DNA from: Clostridium drakei
GTDB lineage: Bacteria; Bacillota; Clostridia; Clostridiales; Clostridiaceae
Direction of reading: 5' to 3'
Assembly (NCBI RefSeq): GCF_000633595.2
Contig: NZ_JIBU02000003.1
Location: 1 to 64,000, forward strand
DNA: 64,000 bases
Below the pieces are notes generated by a model, which worked only from the letters and a program-made list of their open reading frames with translations, did not search any database and was not told the origin of the DNA. The translations under genes were made by a program, and so were the position numbers. Of the stretch, positions 16,412 through 25,203 are shown in pieces. The first letter of the stretch is position 1. The number at the start of each line of letters is the position of its first letter.

Positions 16412-16828
16412 TTGATTTTAGGTGTTGGTATAGACATAGTTGAGATAAGAAGAATTAAGGAAGCTATGGAGAAACATGCAAATTTTATAAATAGATTATT
16501 TAGTAAGAATGAGATAGAGTATTTTAAGGTGAGGAATTTAAGACCTGAATTTGTTGCTGGAAGGTTTGCTGCAAAAGAAGCTGTAGTTAAAGCTATGGGT
16601 ACTGGTTTCAGTGGATTTGAAATTAAAGACATTGAAATAGATAGAACAGCTTCTGGAAAGCCTATAGTTGTATTGAGAGGTAAAGCAAAAATGATAGCAC
16701 AAAAGTGTGGTAATTATAAAATTCATGTAAGTATATCCCATAGCTTAGATAATGCCATAGCTTATGCTACAATGGAGGTAGATAAATTTGAAGATTGCAA
16801 CGTCAGAAATAATGAGGATGATAGATAG
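16412..16828 (+). CDS. acpS: Holo-[acyl-carrier-protein] synthase
   Basis: AcpS transfers 4'-phosphopantetheine from CoA to the serine of acyl carrier protein, activating fatty-acid synthesis. The 138-residue product begins ILGVGIDIVEIRRI, containing the magnesium-binding aspartate, and has the second signature GRFAAKEAVVKAMGTG with the catalytic glutamate and lysine. The start is TTG behind GGGGGTGA; an ATG would lose the conserved N-terminal strand. Its last 41 bp overlap nnr in another frame, an arrangement common in Firmicutes. Confidence 0.93.
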   Translation: MILGVGIDIVEIRRIKEAMEKHANFINRLFSKNEIEYFKVRNLRPEFVAGRFAAKEAVVKAMGTGFSGFEIKDIEIDRTASGKPIVVLRGKAKMIAQKCGNYKIHVSISHSLDNAIAYATMEVDKFEDCNVRNNEDDR

Positions 16829-18287
16829 CTATTGCATAAATGAATTACATATGCCTGGAATTGTTTTAATGGAAAATGCAGCTTTAAAAGTTGTAAAGAA
16901 TATAGATTTAGATAAGTATGATAGTTTTTGCATAGTGTGTACTAAAGGGAATAATGGTGGAGATGGATTTGCTATAGCAAGACATTTACACATTTTGGGC
17001 AAAAGTGCAGAGATATTTTTAGTAGGTGGAAAGGAAAATATGAAACCTGACTGTAAAATTAATTATGATATATTGAAGAATATGGGGATTCATATTGATA
17101 AGGTAGATAATTTAGAAGACATTAATGAGTTAAGAGATTGTATAGAAAGAAATCAAGTAACTATAGATGCCATTTTTGGAACAGGATTATCGAGGAATGT
17201 GGAAGGGATATTTGAGTCGGTTATATCTATAATTAACGAAAATAGCAAGTACATTATTTCAGTAGATGTTCCATCGGGTTTTGATAGCAATACAGGGGAA
17301 ATATTAGGTAAATGTATAAGGGCTAATGAAACTGTATCTTTTGAACTATATAAAAGAGGGTTTTTAAACTATGGAACAGACAAAGTGACAGGGAAAATAA
17401 TTATAGAGAAAATAGGAATACCAGAGAGTGCTATAAATAAATTTCATAATAATGAATTTATTATGGATAGAAATATGATAAAGAATAACTTGGTAAAAAG
17501 GGATAAGTATTGTTACAAGGGTGATTATGGAAAAGTTACTATATTTGCAGGATCAAAAGGATTTACTGGAGCAGCATATATTTGTTCAGAAGGTGCTGTG
17601 AGAAGTGGAGCGGGTCTTGTAACACTATGTTGTCATAAAGAAATTCAACCTATACTAAGCTCTAAGTTAGTAGAAGCTATGACTGTTTCTTTTGAAGAAG
17701 AAAGTAGAATTGAAGAGCTTATAGATAAAAGCGATGGTATAGCCATAGGTCCAGGAATGGGAAATAATAAAAATACTCTTAATATATTGAAAAATATTTT
17801 AAACAGAGCTAAAAATACAGTGGTTATAGATGCAGATGCTATAAATGTACTTAAAGATAATTTGGATATTTTAGTACATAGAAACTGTGAAGTCATTTTA
17901 ACTCCTCACTTAGGAGAAATGTCAAGAATAACTGGTTTGTCTGTAGATTATATAAAAGAACACAGATTAGAGGTGTCTCAAGCTTTTGCTAAAAAGAATA
18001 AAGTTGTAATACTTTTGAAAGGATATAACACTATAATTACAGATGGGGATAGTACCATAATTAATCCTACAGGAAATAGTTCTATGGCTTCAGGAGGAAT
18101 GGGGGATTGTCTTACAGGCATGATAGCTTCATTCATAGGCCAAGGATATAATAGCATGGATTCGACTTGCATATCAGCGTTTATTCATGGATATTGTGGG
18201 GAGGTATTGTCAAAAGAAATGTTTTGTGTAAATGCTACACATATATTAAATAACTTACCATTTATAATTAAAGAATTACAAGAATAG
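16788..18287 (+). CDS. nnr: Bifunctional NAD(P)HX epimerase/dehydratase
   Basis: This enzyme repairs hydrated NADH and NADPH. The N-terminal YjeF domain (about 1-210) epimerises NAD(P)HX, with GNNGGDGFAIARH as its nucleotide loop and SVDVPSGFDSNTGE. The C-terminal ribokinase-like domain (about 220-495) is the ADP- or ATP-dependent dehydratase, with PGMGNN, VIDADAIN, TPHLGEMSR and NPTGNSSMASGGMGDCLTG. The preferred start is TTG 16788, since it restores the family N terminus KIATSEIM and has GGAGGT about 8 nt upstream, inside acpS. The 41-bp overlap implies coupled translation. 499 residues is normal length. Confidence 0.92.
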   Translation: MKIATSEIMRMIDSYCINELHMPGIVLMENAALKVVKNIDLDKYDSFCIVCTKGNNGGDGFAIARHLHILGKSAEIFLVGGKENMKPDCKINYDILKNMGIHIDKVDNLEDINELRDCIERNQVTIDAIFGTGLSRNVEGIFESVISIINENSKYIISVDVPSGFDSNTGEILGKCIRANETVSFELYKRGFLNYGTDKVTGKIIIEKIGIPESAINKFHNNEFIMDRNMIKNNLVKRDKYCYKGDYGKVTIFAGSKGFTGAAYICSEGAVRSGAGLVTLCCHKEIQPILSSKLVEAMTVSFEEESRIEELIDKSDGIAIGPGMGNNKNTLNILKNILNRAKNTVVIDADAINVLKDNLDILVHRNCEVILTPHLGEMSRITGLSVDYIKEHRLEVSQAFAKKNKVVILLKGYNTIITDGDSTIINPTGNSSMASGGMGDCLTGMIASFIGQGYNSMDSTCISAFIHGYCGEVLSKEMFCVNATHILNNLPFIIKELQE

Positions 18288-18383
18288 AGAATAATATTTA
18301 AGACTATTATAAAGGAACATATAGGAATATTATTAATAATGGATTAATACTCTCTATTATAAGTGTTTTTTAGGGGGAATAAA

Positions 18384-18992
18384 ATGAGACGTAAACTATT
18401 AATAATAACTATTATGTTCTTTTTATTTTTTTTGTTATTATCAGGATGTAAGAACAATGAGGACAAATCAGAAAAAATTATTGGAAATTTTAAAAATCTA
18501 GATAGTTATAGCTGTGATGTGGATATGAAAATACAAAATGATAAACAAACTGTGAGTTATAAAGGAAAACAATTTTATGATAAAAGATATGGATATAGAT
18601 TTGAACTTGAAAATAATAGAGTAATGGTATACAAAGATAATAATATATTCGTAAAAGATTTGAAAAGTGGATTTAAGTATAGTACAGATAAAAATTTTGA
18701 TAGTGTATTTAAATTGAGCTTTATAGGTGAGTATGTAGGGCTCGTTTATACTAATGAAAAAATAAAAGTTTCTTCAAAAACTATAGATAATAAAAAGTAT
18801 GAAGTTATATCTTTGGATATTCCAGGTAATAACAAAAATATTAATAAAGCTAACTTATATATAGATGCGGATAATGAAAAACCAGAATATTTAAGTATAT
18901 ATGATTGGAGAGATACTGAAAAAATTAAAGTACAATATTCTAAATTTGATTTCAACAAGGAATTGAATAAGAATTTATTTGTTATAGAATAG
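18384..18992 (+). CDS. GerS-like (LolA-fold) spore-germination lipoprotein
   Basis: The 202-residue product has a type II signal with lipobox LLSGC (Cys22), so it should be lipid-anchored. The rest is beta-rich (YSCDVDMKIQNDKQTVSYKG, then ANLYIDADNEKPEYL), as in LolA/outer-membrane-carrier-like proteins including clostridial GerS. In Clostridioides difficile gerS, needed for cortex hydrolysis in germination, is next to an alanine racemase gene; here alr likewise follows. The ATG at 18384 has GGGGGAA upstream; an earlier in-frame GTG at 18363 lacks an RBS. The GerS role is inferred from fold and neighbour. Confidence 0.65.
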   Translation: MRRKLLIITIMFFLFFLLLSGCKNNEDKSEKIIGNFKNLDSYSCDVDMKIQNDKQTVSYKGKQFYDKRYGYRFELENNRVMVYKDNNIFVKDLKSGFKYSTDKNFDSVFKLSFIGEYVGLVYTNEKIKVSSKTIDNKKYEVISLDIPGNNKNINKANLYIDADNEKPEYLSIYDWRDTEKIKVQYSKFDFNKELNKNLFVIE

Positions 18993-19152
18993 AAATATGT
19001 TTATATGGATTTTGCAAGGTCAACTTATTAAAATTGAAATAAATTTAATTTTTTAAACAATTTGAATGATATATGTATTAAAAATATTGTATAATTAATA
19101 TGTATGGAAGCATATTATAATTTTTACTTTATTTTAGAAGGGTGAGATATTT

Positions 19153-20313
19153 ATGTTTAAAAATTTTAGACCTACATGGGTAGAGGTTGACTTGGATAAT
19201 CTTACATATAACATGAAAAGCATTAGAAAAAAATCGAAAAGCAAAGAACTGATAGGTGTCGTAAAAGCTGATGCTTATGGTCATGGTGCTTTAGAAGTAG
19301 CCCCAATACTTTTAGAAAATGGCGCTACAAGACTAGCTGTAGCTGTATTAAGTGAAGGTATTGAATTGAGGAAAAGTGGAATCTCCTGTCATATAATGAT
19401 ATTGGGACTTACACCAAATACACTAATGGATGATTTATTAGAATATGATATAGAACCTGCAGTAACTTCTTATGAGTATGCTAGTGAGTTATCTAAAGCG
19501 GCACAAGCTAAAGATAAAGTTGCTAAAATACATGTTGCATTAGATACTGGTATGGGTAGGATTGGATTTTTACCTAATGAAAATAGCATAGAAGAGGTAT
19601 GCAAAATAAGCAGACTTCCTAATATTGAAATAGAAAGTCTATTCTCACATTTTTGCACTGCTGATGAAATGGACAAGGATTATTCTCATAAACAGTTTGA
19701 AAAGTACAATTCATTCTATGAAAAGCTGCAAGAAAAAGGTGTAAAAATGAATATGAGAGATATAGCTAATAGTGCGGCAATAATGGAATTGCCAGAAACA
19801 CATTATGAAGGGACAAGACCTGGAATAATACTTTATGGATACTATCCATCAACAGAAGTTGATAAGAAAATGTTAGATATAAAACCAGTTATGACATGGA
19901 AAGCGAATATAATGCACATAAAAACTCTTGAAAAGGGTGAATATATAGGATATGGAAGAAAATTTAGAACTGAAAGAAAAAGTGTTATTGCTACATTGCC
20001 ATTAGGATATGCAGATGGATATACTAGAATGCTATCTGGAAAAGCAAAAGTTATAGTTAATGGAAAGTTTGCACCAGTAGTAGGGAACATATGTATGGAT
20101 CAATGTATGATAGATATTACTGAAATAGAAGATATAAAAGTAGGAGACGAAGTAATACTTATGGGAAGTGATGGGACACTTAAATTTGATGCTGATGACA
20201 TGGCACCAATGTTAGGAACTATTAATTATGAATTATTGTGCATGATAAGTAAAAGGGTTCCTAGAGTTTATATTAAAGATGGAAAAATTACCAAGGTTAG
20301 AAACTATATATAG
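19153..20313 (+). CDS. alr: Alanine racemase
   Basis: This PLP enzyme makes D-alanine from L-alanine for peptidoglycan, and in spore formers it also affects alanine-triggered germination. The PLP lysine is K38 in VVKADAYGHGA and the second catalytic tyrosine lies in the GYADG motif (Y286). C-terminal features such as VVGNICMDQCMIDIT are standard. The 386-residue length is typical. The ATG follows AGAAGGGTGAG. It is separated from the GerS-like gene by 160 bp, so it may have its own promoter. Confidence 0.95.
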   Translation: MFKNFRPTWVEVDLDNLTYNMKSIRKKSKSKELIGVVKADAYGHGALEVAPILLENGATRLAVAVLSEGIELRKSGISCHIMILGLTPNTLMDDLLEYDIEPAVTSYEYASELSKAAQAKDKVAKIHVALDTGMGRIGFLPNENSIEEVCKISRLPNIEIESLFSHFCTADEMDKDYSHKQFEKYNSFYEKLQEKGVKMNMRDIANSAAIMELPETHYEGTRPGIILYGYYPSTEVDKKMLDIKPVMTWKANIMHIKTLEKGEYIGYGRKFRTERKSVIATLPLGYADGYTRMLSGKAKVIVNGKFAPVVGNICMDQCMIDITEIEDIKVGDEVILMGSDGTLKFDADDMAPMLGTINYELLCMISKRVPRVYIKDGKITKVRNYI

Positions 20314-20320
20314 TTTCTAA
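20297..20320. repeat. 24-bp perfect palindrome over the alr stop codon
   Basis: The palindrome is TTAGAAACTATA followed directly by its complement, and the alr stop codon lies inside it at 20311-20313. It may act as a small 3'-end hairpin or a protein site. Confidence 0.4.
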
Positions 20321-20332
20321 TAGTTTTCACAG

Positions 20333-20361
20333 GACAGTAAAGGAAAAATACCTTTACTGTC
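20333..20361 (+). terminator. Stem-loop after alr
   Basis: GACAGTAAAGG, AAAAATA loop, CCTTTACTGTC: an 11-bp perfect stem, but the downstream sequence TGATAACAATT has only a weak T content. Confidence 0.6.
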
Positions 20362-20710
20362 TGATAACAATTATAAATCCAACAAAAATTACATATATTT
20401 AAATTAAGTGTGCAGTCTCTATGAAAATTTTAATTATGCTTGTTAAAATATTCAGCAACTAATTTATTTAAATTGAATAATTGATAGCTATGCAGATAAA
20501 TTTATTTTTTACAATATATTAAATATAGCTATATTTGGGCATAATACTTTATGGAGATATATATTAAATCACTTTTTATTAATTTATCGTAGTACATATT
20601 AAATTAAAATTGTATGTTTATAATACATAATAGTACAATATATTTGCAATAATAAGAGATTATTTGTAAAAAATACAAGTAGAAAAATGGGGAAAATACA
20701 GATAATTTCT
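20362..20710. other. Intergenic region, no gene seen
   Basis: These 349 bp are very AT-rich. I found no coding frame with an RBS, no convincing structured RNA and no repeat beyond small AT-rich hairpins. The promoter of the toxin-antitoxin operon follows. Confidence 0.5.
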
Positions 20711-20740
20711 TTGACACATTAATAGCTTTAGGACTATAAT
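20711..20740 (+). promoter_or_regulatory. Promoter of mazEF operon
   Basis: TTGACA (20711-20716) and TATAAT (20735-20740) both match consensus perfectly, with 18-bp spacing. It is among the strongest promoters in the window, 49 bp before mazE. Confidence 0.75.
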
Positions 20741-20788
20741 TTATATGTATATATTTCGCTTAAGTTAATAGGAGGTATTGATTTTTAT

Positions 20789-21106
20789 ATGTCAAATTCA
20801 AAGAGATTAGTGGTAAACCTCTCAGAAACACTTTATAATGAATTGAATAAAGTACTTCAAGAAGATTGCAAAAAAAGCAGTGAATTTATTCGAGAAGCTA
20901 TCATATTATATATTAAAGAGAAAAAGAGATCAAATATATCAGCGATGGAAAAAGGTTATAAGGAGATGGCACAACTTAATCTAGAATTTGCAGAAATGGG
21001 CTTTGCAAATGACATGAAAGATTTTAAAGAATATGAAGCAAAGCTTTCGGAGAGTGATTTAGCTGATGACAACAATAGTAAAAAGAGGAGATATATTTTA
21101 TGCTGA
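20789..21106 (+). CDS. mazE: MazE/EndoAI-type antitoxin (ribbon-helix-helix)
   Basis: The 105-residue protein has an N-terminal ribbon-helix-helix fold ([20 protein letters not shown], then [16 protein letters not shown]), which binds operator DNA and dimerises. The C-terminal acidic tail should wrap around the toxin and block its active site. It follows AGGAGG. Its end overlaps the toxin gene by 41 bp, which couples their synthesis. The pair resembles Bacillus ndoAI-ndoA, which also lies just downstream of alr. Confidence 0.85.
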   Translation: MSNSKRLVVNLSETLYNELNKVLQEDCKKSSEFIREAIILYIKEKKRSNISAMEKGYKEMAQLNLEFAEMGFANDMKDFKEYEAKLSESDLADDNNSKKRRYILC

Positions 21107-21413
21107 TTTAAGCCCTGTAGTGGGGTCAGAACAAGGAGGAATAAGACCAGTAATCATTATTCAAAATGATGTTGGTAATAAATACAGTCCTACGGTAATA
21201 GTAGCAGCAATTACTTCCCAGATAAATAAGGCAAAACTTCCAACTCATGTGGAAATTTCATCAGAAGCCTATGGACTTAATAAAGATTCGGTAGTATTGC
21301 TTGAACAGATAAGAACTTTAGATAAAAGAAGATTGAAAGAAAAAATAGGTCATATGACAGATATAGATATGAAAAAAGTAGATGATGCACTTTTAGTAAG
21401 TGTGGGCTTGTAA
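21066..21413 (+). CDS. mazF: MazF/EndoA-type mRNA interferase toxin
   Basis: This 115-residue endoribonuclease cleaves single-stranded mRNA at short motifs. It has the PemK/MazF signature [20 protein letters not shown] and the conserved [13 protein letters not shown] and [13 protein letters not shown] segments, so it should be active. The ATG at 21066 lies within mazE; the family N terminus MIVKRGD aligns almost at once. The operon is ended by a strong terminator. The chromosomal alr-mazEF neighbourhood is conserved in Firmicutes, which argues against recent acquisition. Confidence 0.93.
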   Translation: MTTIVKRGDIFYADLSPVVGSEQGGIRPVIIIQNDVGNKYSPTVIVAAITSQINKAKLPTHVEISSEAYGLNKDSVVLLEQIRTLDKRRLKEKIGHMTDIDMKKVDDALLVSVGL

Positions 21414-21421
21414 TAAGCTTG

Positions 21422-21450
21422 AAATAGGGATTTTAAATCCCTATTTTTTT
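21422..21450 (+). terminator. Terminator after mazF
   Basis: AAATAGGGAT pairs with ATCCCTATTT around a short loop and runs into TTTTTTT. Confidence 0.88.
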
Positions 21451-21525
21451 GTGTATATAAAAATGGTGTTTTGTGATAAAATAATAAGTAGATTGCAATT
21501 GTTTGCTTATTAGGAGGTTGAGAGT

Positions 21526-22350
21526 GTGAAAAAAAATATAGAAGAACTTAAAAAAGTAGCGCAGCAGGTTAGAAAAGATATTGTAATGATGCTAACTGAA
21601 TCAGGTTCAGGACATCCAGGAGGTTCTTTATCTGCAGTAGAAATTTTAACAACATTGTATTTCGATGAAATGAATGTAAGTCCTGAAAAAGGAAGAGATT
21701 TAGATAGAGATAGATTTGTTCTTTCTAAGGGTCATGCGGCACCTGTATTGTATAGTGTGCTTGCAAGAAAGGGATATTTTGATGTTGAAGAATTAAAAAA
21801 ACTTAGAAAAATTGGATCAATTCTTCAAGGTCACCCTAATATGAATGAAGTACCAGGAGTAGATATGTCTACAGGATCATTAGGACAGGGAGTATCTGCA
21901 GCAGTTGGTATGGCTATAGCTGGAAAATTGGATAAAAAGGATTACAGAGTATATACATTACTTGGAGATGGAGAATTAGAAGAAGGAGAAGTTTGGGAAG
22001 CATCAATGGCAGCAGCTCAATATAAGTTAGATAATCTTACTGCTTTTGTTGATTATAATGGACTTCAGATAGATGGACCATGTAAAGATGTAATGTCAGC
22101 AGAACCTATTGCTGATAAATTTGTAGCTTTTGGATGGAATGTATTAGAAGTAGATGGACATAGTTTTGAAGAATTAATTGATGCTATAGGAAAAGCTAAA
22201 ACTGTAAAAGGAAAACCAACAATGATAGTATGTAAAACTGTAAAAGGTAAAGGCGTATCCTTTATGGAAAATCAAGTAGGCTGGCATGGAAATGCTCCAA
22301 GTATGGAACAATGTGAGCAGGCTTTAAAGGAAATTGGAGGTGAAGAATAA
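21526..22350 (+). CDS. Transketolase, N-terminal (TPP-binding) subunit
   Basis: This half of a split transketolase binds thiamine diphosphate and, with the next gene, transfers two-carbon units in the non-oxidative pentose phosphate pathway. Visible motifs are [23 protein letters not shown] and the TPP motif [13 protein letters not shown] ending in DYNG. The 274-residue length is usual for the split form. The start is GTG, behind TAGGAGGTTGAGA. The stop and the next ATG overlap by one base (TAATG), so translation is coupled. Confidence 0.92.
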   Translation: MKKNIEELKKVAQQVRKDIVMMLTESGSGHPGGSLSAVEILTTLYFDEMNVSPEKGRDLDRDRFVLSKGHAAPVLYSVLARKGYFDVEELKKLRKIGSILQGHPNMNEVPGVDMSTGSLGQGVSAAVGMAIAGKLDKKDYRVYTLLGDGELEEGEVWEASMAAAQYKLDNLTAFVDYNGLQIDGPCKDVMSAEPIADKFVAFGWNVLEVDGHSFEELIDAIGKAKTVKGKPTMIVCKTVKGKGVSFMENQVGWHGNAPSMEQCEQALKEIGGEE

Positions 22351-23291
22351 TGTCCAATAAAATAGCAACAAGAGAAGCTTATGGAAAAGCTTTAGCAAAA
22401 ATAGGTCAGGAAAATGAAAATATAGTTGTACTTGATGCAGATTTATCGAAATCAACTAAAACTGCAGAATTTAAAAAAGTTTGTCCTGAAAGATTCATAA
22501 ACATGGGAATTGCAGAAGGTAACATGATGGCAGTAGCAGCGGGAATGTCAACTTGTGGAAAAATACCTTTTGTAAGCAGTTTTGCTATGTTTGCTGCAGG
22601 AAGAGCTTTTGAACAGATAAGAAATTCTATATGCTACCCAAAATTAAATGTAAAAATATGTGCAACTCATGCAGGAATAACAGTTGGAGAAGATGGAGCA
22701 TCTCACCAATCTGTTGAAGATATTTCATTAATGAGAAGTATACCTAATATGACAGTAATATGCCCAAGTGATGCAGTAGAAGCAGAAGCTGTAATTAAAG
22801 CTGTAAGTGAACTTAATGGACCTTGCTATGTTAGACTTGGAAGATCAGGTGTTCCAGTTATAAATGATAGACCTGATTATAAATTTGAGCTAGGAAAAGC
22901 TGTAACATTGAGAGAAGGAAAAGAAGCAACTATAATTGCTACAGGTATAATGGTAGATGCAGCATTAGAAGCATATAATACTCTTTCAGAAGAAGGAATA
23001 AAGGTTAAAATTGTAAACATACATACAATAAAACCTATAGATAAAGATGCTATAATAAATTCAGCAAGAGAAACAGGAGTTGTAATAACTGCTGAAGAGC
23101 ACAGCATAATAGGTGGATTAGGTTCTGCTGTATGTGAAGTGTTAAGTGAAAATCTTCCTACCCCAGTAGTAAGAGTAGGAATAAAGGATACTTTTGGAGA
23201 AAGCGGAAAGCCTGCGGAGCTTTTAAAAGCTTATGGATTAACTTCGGATGATATAGTAAAAGCAGTTAAAAAAGGATTAAGCTTGAAATAG
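22350..23291 (+). CDS. Transketolase, C-terminal subunit
   Basis: This 313-residue protein carries the pyrimidine-binding and C-terminal domains of transketolase: VVLDADLSKSTKT, GIAEGNMMAVAAGMS, FAMFAAGRAFEQIRN and THAGITVGEDGASHQ with the substrate-binding histidines, then the ferredoxin-like C-terminal domain with TAEEHSIIGGLGSAV. It must pair with the N-terminal subunit. The RBS GGAGGTG lies in the end of the preceding gene. A terminator follows, so the operon is these two genes. Confidence 0.92.
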   Translation: MSNKIATREAYGKALAKIGQENENIVVLDADLSKSTKTAEFKKVCPERFINMGIAEGNMMAVAAGMSTCGKIPFVSSFAMFAAGRAFEQIRNSICYPKLNVKICATHAGITVGEDGASHQSVEDISLMRSIPNMTVICPSDAVEAEAVIKAVSELNGPCYVRLGRSGVPVINDRPDYKFELGKAVTLREGKEATIIATGIMVDAALEAYNTLSEEGIKVKIVNIHTIKPIDKDAIINSARETGVVITAEEHSIIGGLGSAVCEVLSENLPTPVVRVGIKDTFGESGKPAELLKAYGLTSDDIVKAVKKGLSLK

Positions 23292-23301
23292 AATATTATG
23301 T

Positions 23302-23336
23302 AAATGGTGGTGTTTATTACAAATGCCGCCATTTTT
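23302..23336 (+). terminator. Terminator after transketolase
   Basis: AAATGGTGG pairs with CCGCCATTT (one G-U) around a loop of about 15 nt, followed by TTAATTT. Confidence 0.75.
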
Positions 23337-23501
23337 AATTTAAATAAATTGAAATCTGAGGATTAGCTTGCCATATATGTATCATTTTATTAACAAAAAA
23401 TTAGCATAATAGTTTTTTATTTAATGTCGTATTATGTTATAATATTTTTAGCAATGCAGAAAAGCTATGTAAACTTAATATGCATGTAAGGAGATGTTTG
23501 A

Positions 23502-24188
23502 ATGATACAGTTTAATAATGTAAGCAAAGTTTATAATAATAATATATTTGCCTTATCTAATGTGAATGTAAATATAGAAAAAGGGGAATTCGTATTTTTA
23601 GTAGGACCAAGTGGAGCAGGAAAATCTACCTTTATAAAAATTTTGCTAAAAGAGGTTGACGTAACTAATGGAAGCATAATAGTAAATAATACAGATATAA
23701 CAAATTTAAAGAGAAAATCAATACCATATTATAGAAGGAAAATAGGAGTTGTTTTTCAGGATTTTAGATTAATTCCTACATTAAATGTTTATGAAAATGT
23801 AGCATTTGCAATGAGGGTAGTAGAAGCACCTCTAAAAGATATAAGAAAAAAAGTACCAGTGGTTTTATCTCTTGTTGGACTAGCTAATAAGTATAAGGCT
23901 TTTCCACATGAGTTATCAGGTGGAGAACAACAGAGAATATCATTAGCAAGAGCTATAGTAAATAGTCCATCAATATTAATTGCTGATGAACCTACAGGAA
24001 ATTTGGATCCCGAAACTTCAATGGATATTATGGAAACTTTAAATGATATAAGTCGTGCAGGAACTACTGTTGTTATGGCCACTCATGCTAAGGACATAGT
24101 AGACAGTATGAGAAAAAGGGTTATAGCCATAGAAAAAGGAGTTATAGTAAGAGACGAGAAAAGGGGTGCATACGGATATGAGGATTAG
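23502..24188 (+). CDS. ftsE: Cell-division ABC ATPase FtsE
   Basis: FtsE powers the FtsX membrane partner, which activates peptidoglycan hydrolases at the cell wall. The 228-residue protein has Walker A GPSGAGKST (35-43), Q-loop VFQDFRLI, signature LSGGEQQR, Walker B ILIADEPTG and an H-loop ATHAK. The RBS is AAGGAGAT. It overlaps ftsX by 11 bp. The order ftsE-ftsX-ctp-PDZ protein-uvrB matches other Firmicutes. Confidence 0.95.
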   Translation: MIQFNNVSKVYNNNIFALSNVNVNIEKGEFVFLVGPSGAGKSTFIKILLKEVDVTNGSIIVNNTDITNLKRKSIPYYRRKIGVVFQDFRLIPTLNVYENVAFAMRVVEAPLKDIRKKVPVVLSLVGLANKYKAFPHELSGGEQQRISLARAIVNSPSILIADEPTGNLDPETSMDIMETLNDISRAGTTVVMATHAKDIVDSMRKRVIAIEKGVIVRDEKRGAYGYED

Positions 24189-25068
24189 TACAATTAAGTT
24201 CTCTATAGTAGATGCTTTAAAAAGCTTAAAGAGAAACAAAACTATAAGTAGTGCAGCAGCAGCAACGGTTGCAGCAACTCTTTTCATATTGGGAGTTTTC
24301 TGGCTTACTATACAAAATGTTAATCAAGGAATACTTGAAGTAGAGTCAAGAGTAGAGGTAAAAGTTATATTGAAAGATAATATAACTATGTTACAGCAAA
24401 GAGATATAGAAAAGAAGATAAAAGATGTAGATGGAGTAGAAGATGTTAGCTATGAAACTAAAGCTCAGGCTATAGAAAAGTTTAGAAAGCAATTAGGGGA
24501 ACAAAATAAAGGATTACTGGACGGATTGGATAAGGACAATCCTATGCCCAATTCATACATAATAAAGGTCCAAAAGCCAGAAGTAGTATCTAATGTTGTA
24601 AGTGCAATAAAAAGTATGCCAGGTATAGATGAAATAAAAGATGGCAGAGATATTGTAAATAAGATTATAACAATAACAAGAACTATAAAATGGGTTGGAA
24701 GTGTAATGTTTGTAATATTAATGGGAGTTTCATTATTCTTAATAGGAAATACTATAAAGCTTACAGTATATTCAAGAAGAAGAGAAATAGGTATAATGAA
24801 ATATATAGGGGCTACAGATTGGTTTATAAGATGGCCATTTATAATTGAAGGTATGATAATCGGAGTTGCAGGCGGTATAGTAGCAGATATAATTTTATAT
24901 TATGCTTACAGAATGGCTTATACAAAAGTTTCATCAGGGTTAGTTATGATTCAATTAGTTGAACCTCAATATGTTTTAACTAACATTCTTGGCTTATTCA
25001 TATTAGTAGGTATGATTATAGGAGCAGCAGGCAGTATTTCTTCTATAAGAAAGTTTTTAGATGTCTAA
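24178..25068 (+). CDS. ftsX: Cell-division ABC permease FtsX
   Basis: This 296-residue integral membrane protein has one N-terminal helix, a large external loop (about 50-165) and three C-terminal helices; the LTVYSRRREIGIMKYIGAT segment is characteristic of FtsX/MacB-type permeases. The external loop probably binds a wall hydrolase or its adaptor. I chose ATG 24178 (MRISTIKF) over the GTG at 24166 because the latter is too close to the AAGGGG RBS. A terminator follows immediately. Confidence 0.93.
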   Translation: MRISTIKFSIVDALKSLKRNKTISSAAAATVAATLFILGVFWLTIQNVNQGILEVESRVEVKVILKDNITMLQQRDIEKKIKDVDGVEDVSYETKAQAIEKFRKQLGEQNKGLLDGLDKDNPMPNSYIIKVQKPEVVSNVVSAIKSMPGIDEIKDGRDIVNKIITITRTIKWVGSVMFVILMGVSLFLIGNTIKLTVYSRRREIGIMKYIGATDWFIRWPFIIEGMIIGVAGGIVADIILYYAYRMAYTKVSSGLVMIQLVEPQYVLTNILGLFILVGMIIGAAGSISSIRKFLDV

Positions 25069-25070
25069 TA

Positions 25071-25103
25071 AGCATGCAGTTTAATACTGCATGCTAATTT
25101 TTT
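25071..25103 (+). terminator. Terminator after ftsX
   Basis: AGCATGCAGT, TTAAT loop, ACTGCATGCT, then AATTTTTT: a perfect 10-bp stem. Confidence 0.88.
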
Positions 25104-25203
25104 ATAAATACTTGTGCAAATTTATTTTTTTTAATGTTATAATTATTTAAGATTTATATAAATAATATAGGTATATAAGCTTTAAATCAAAGAGGTGGAA
25201 AAA

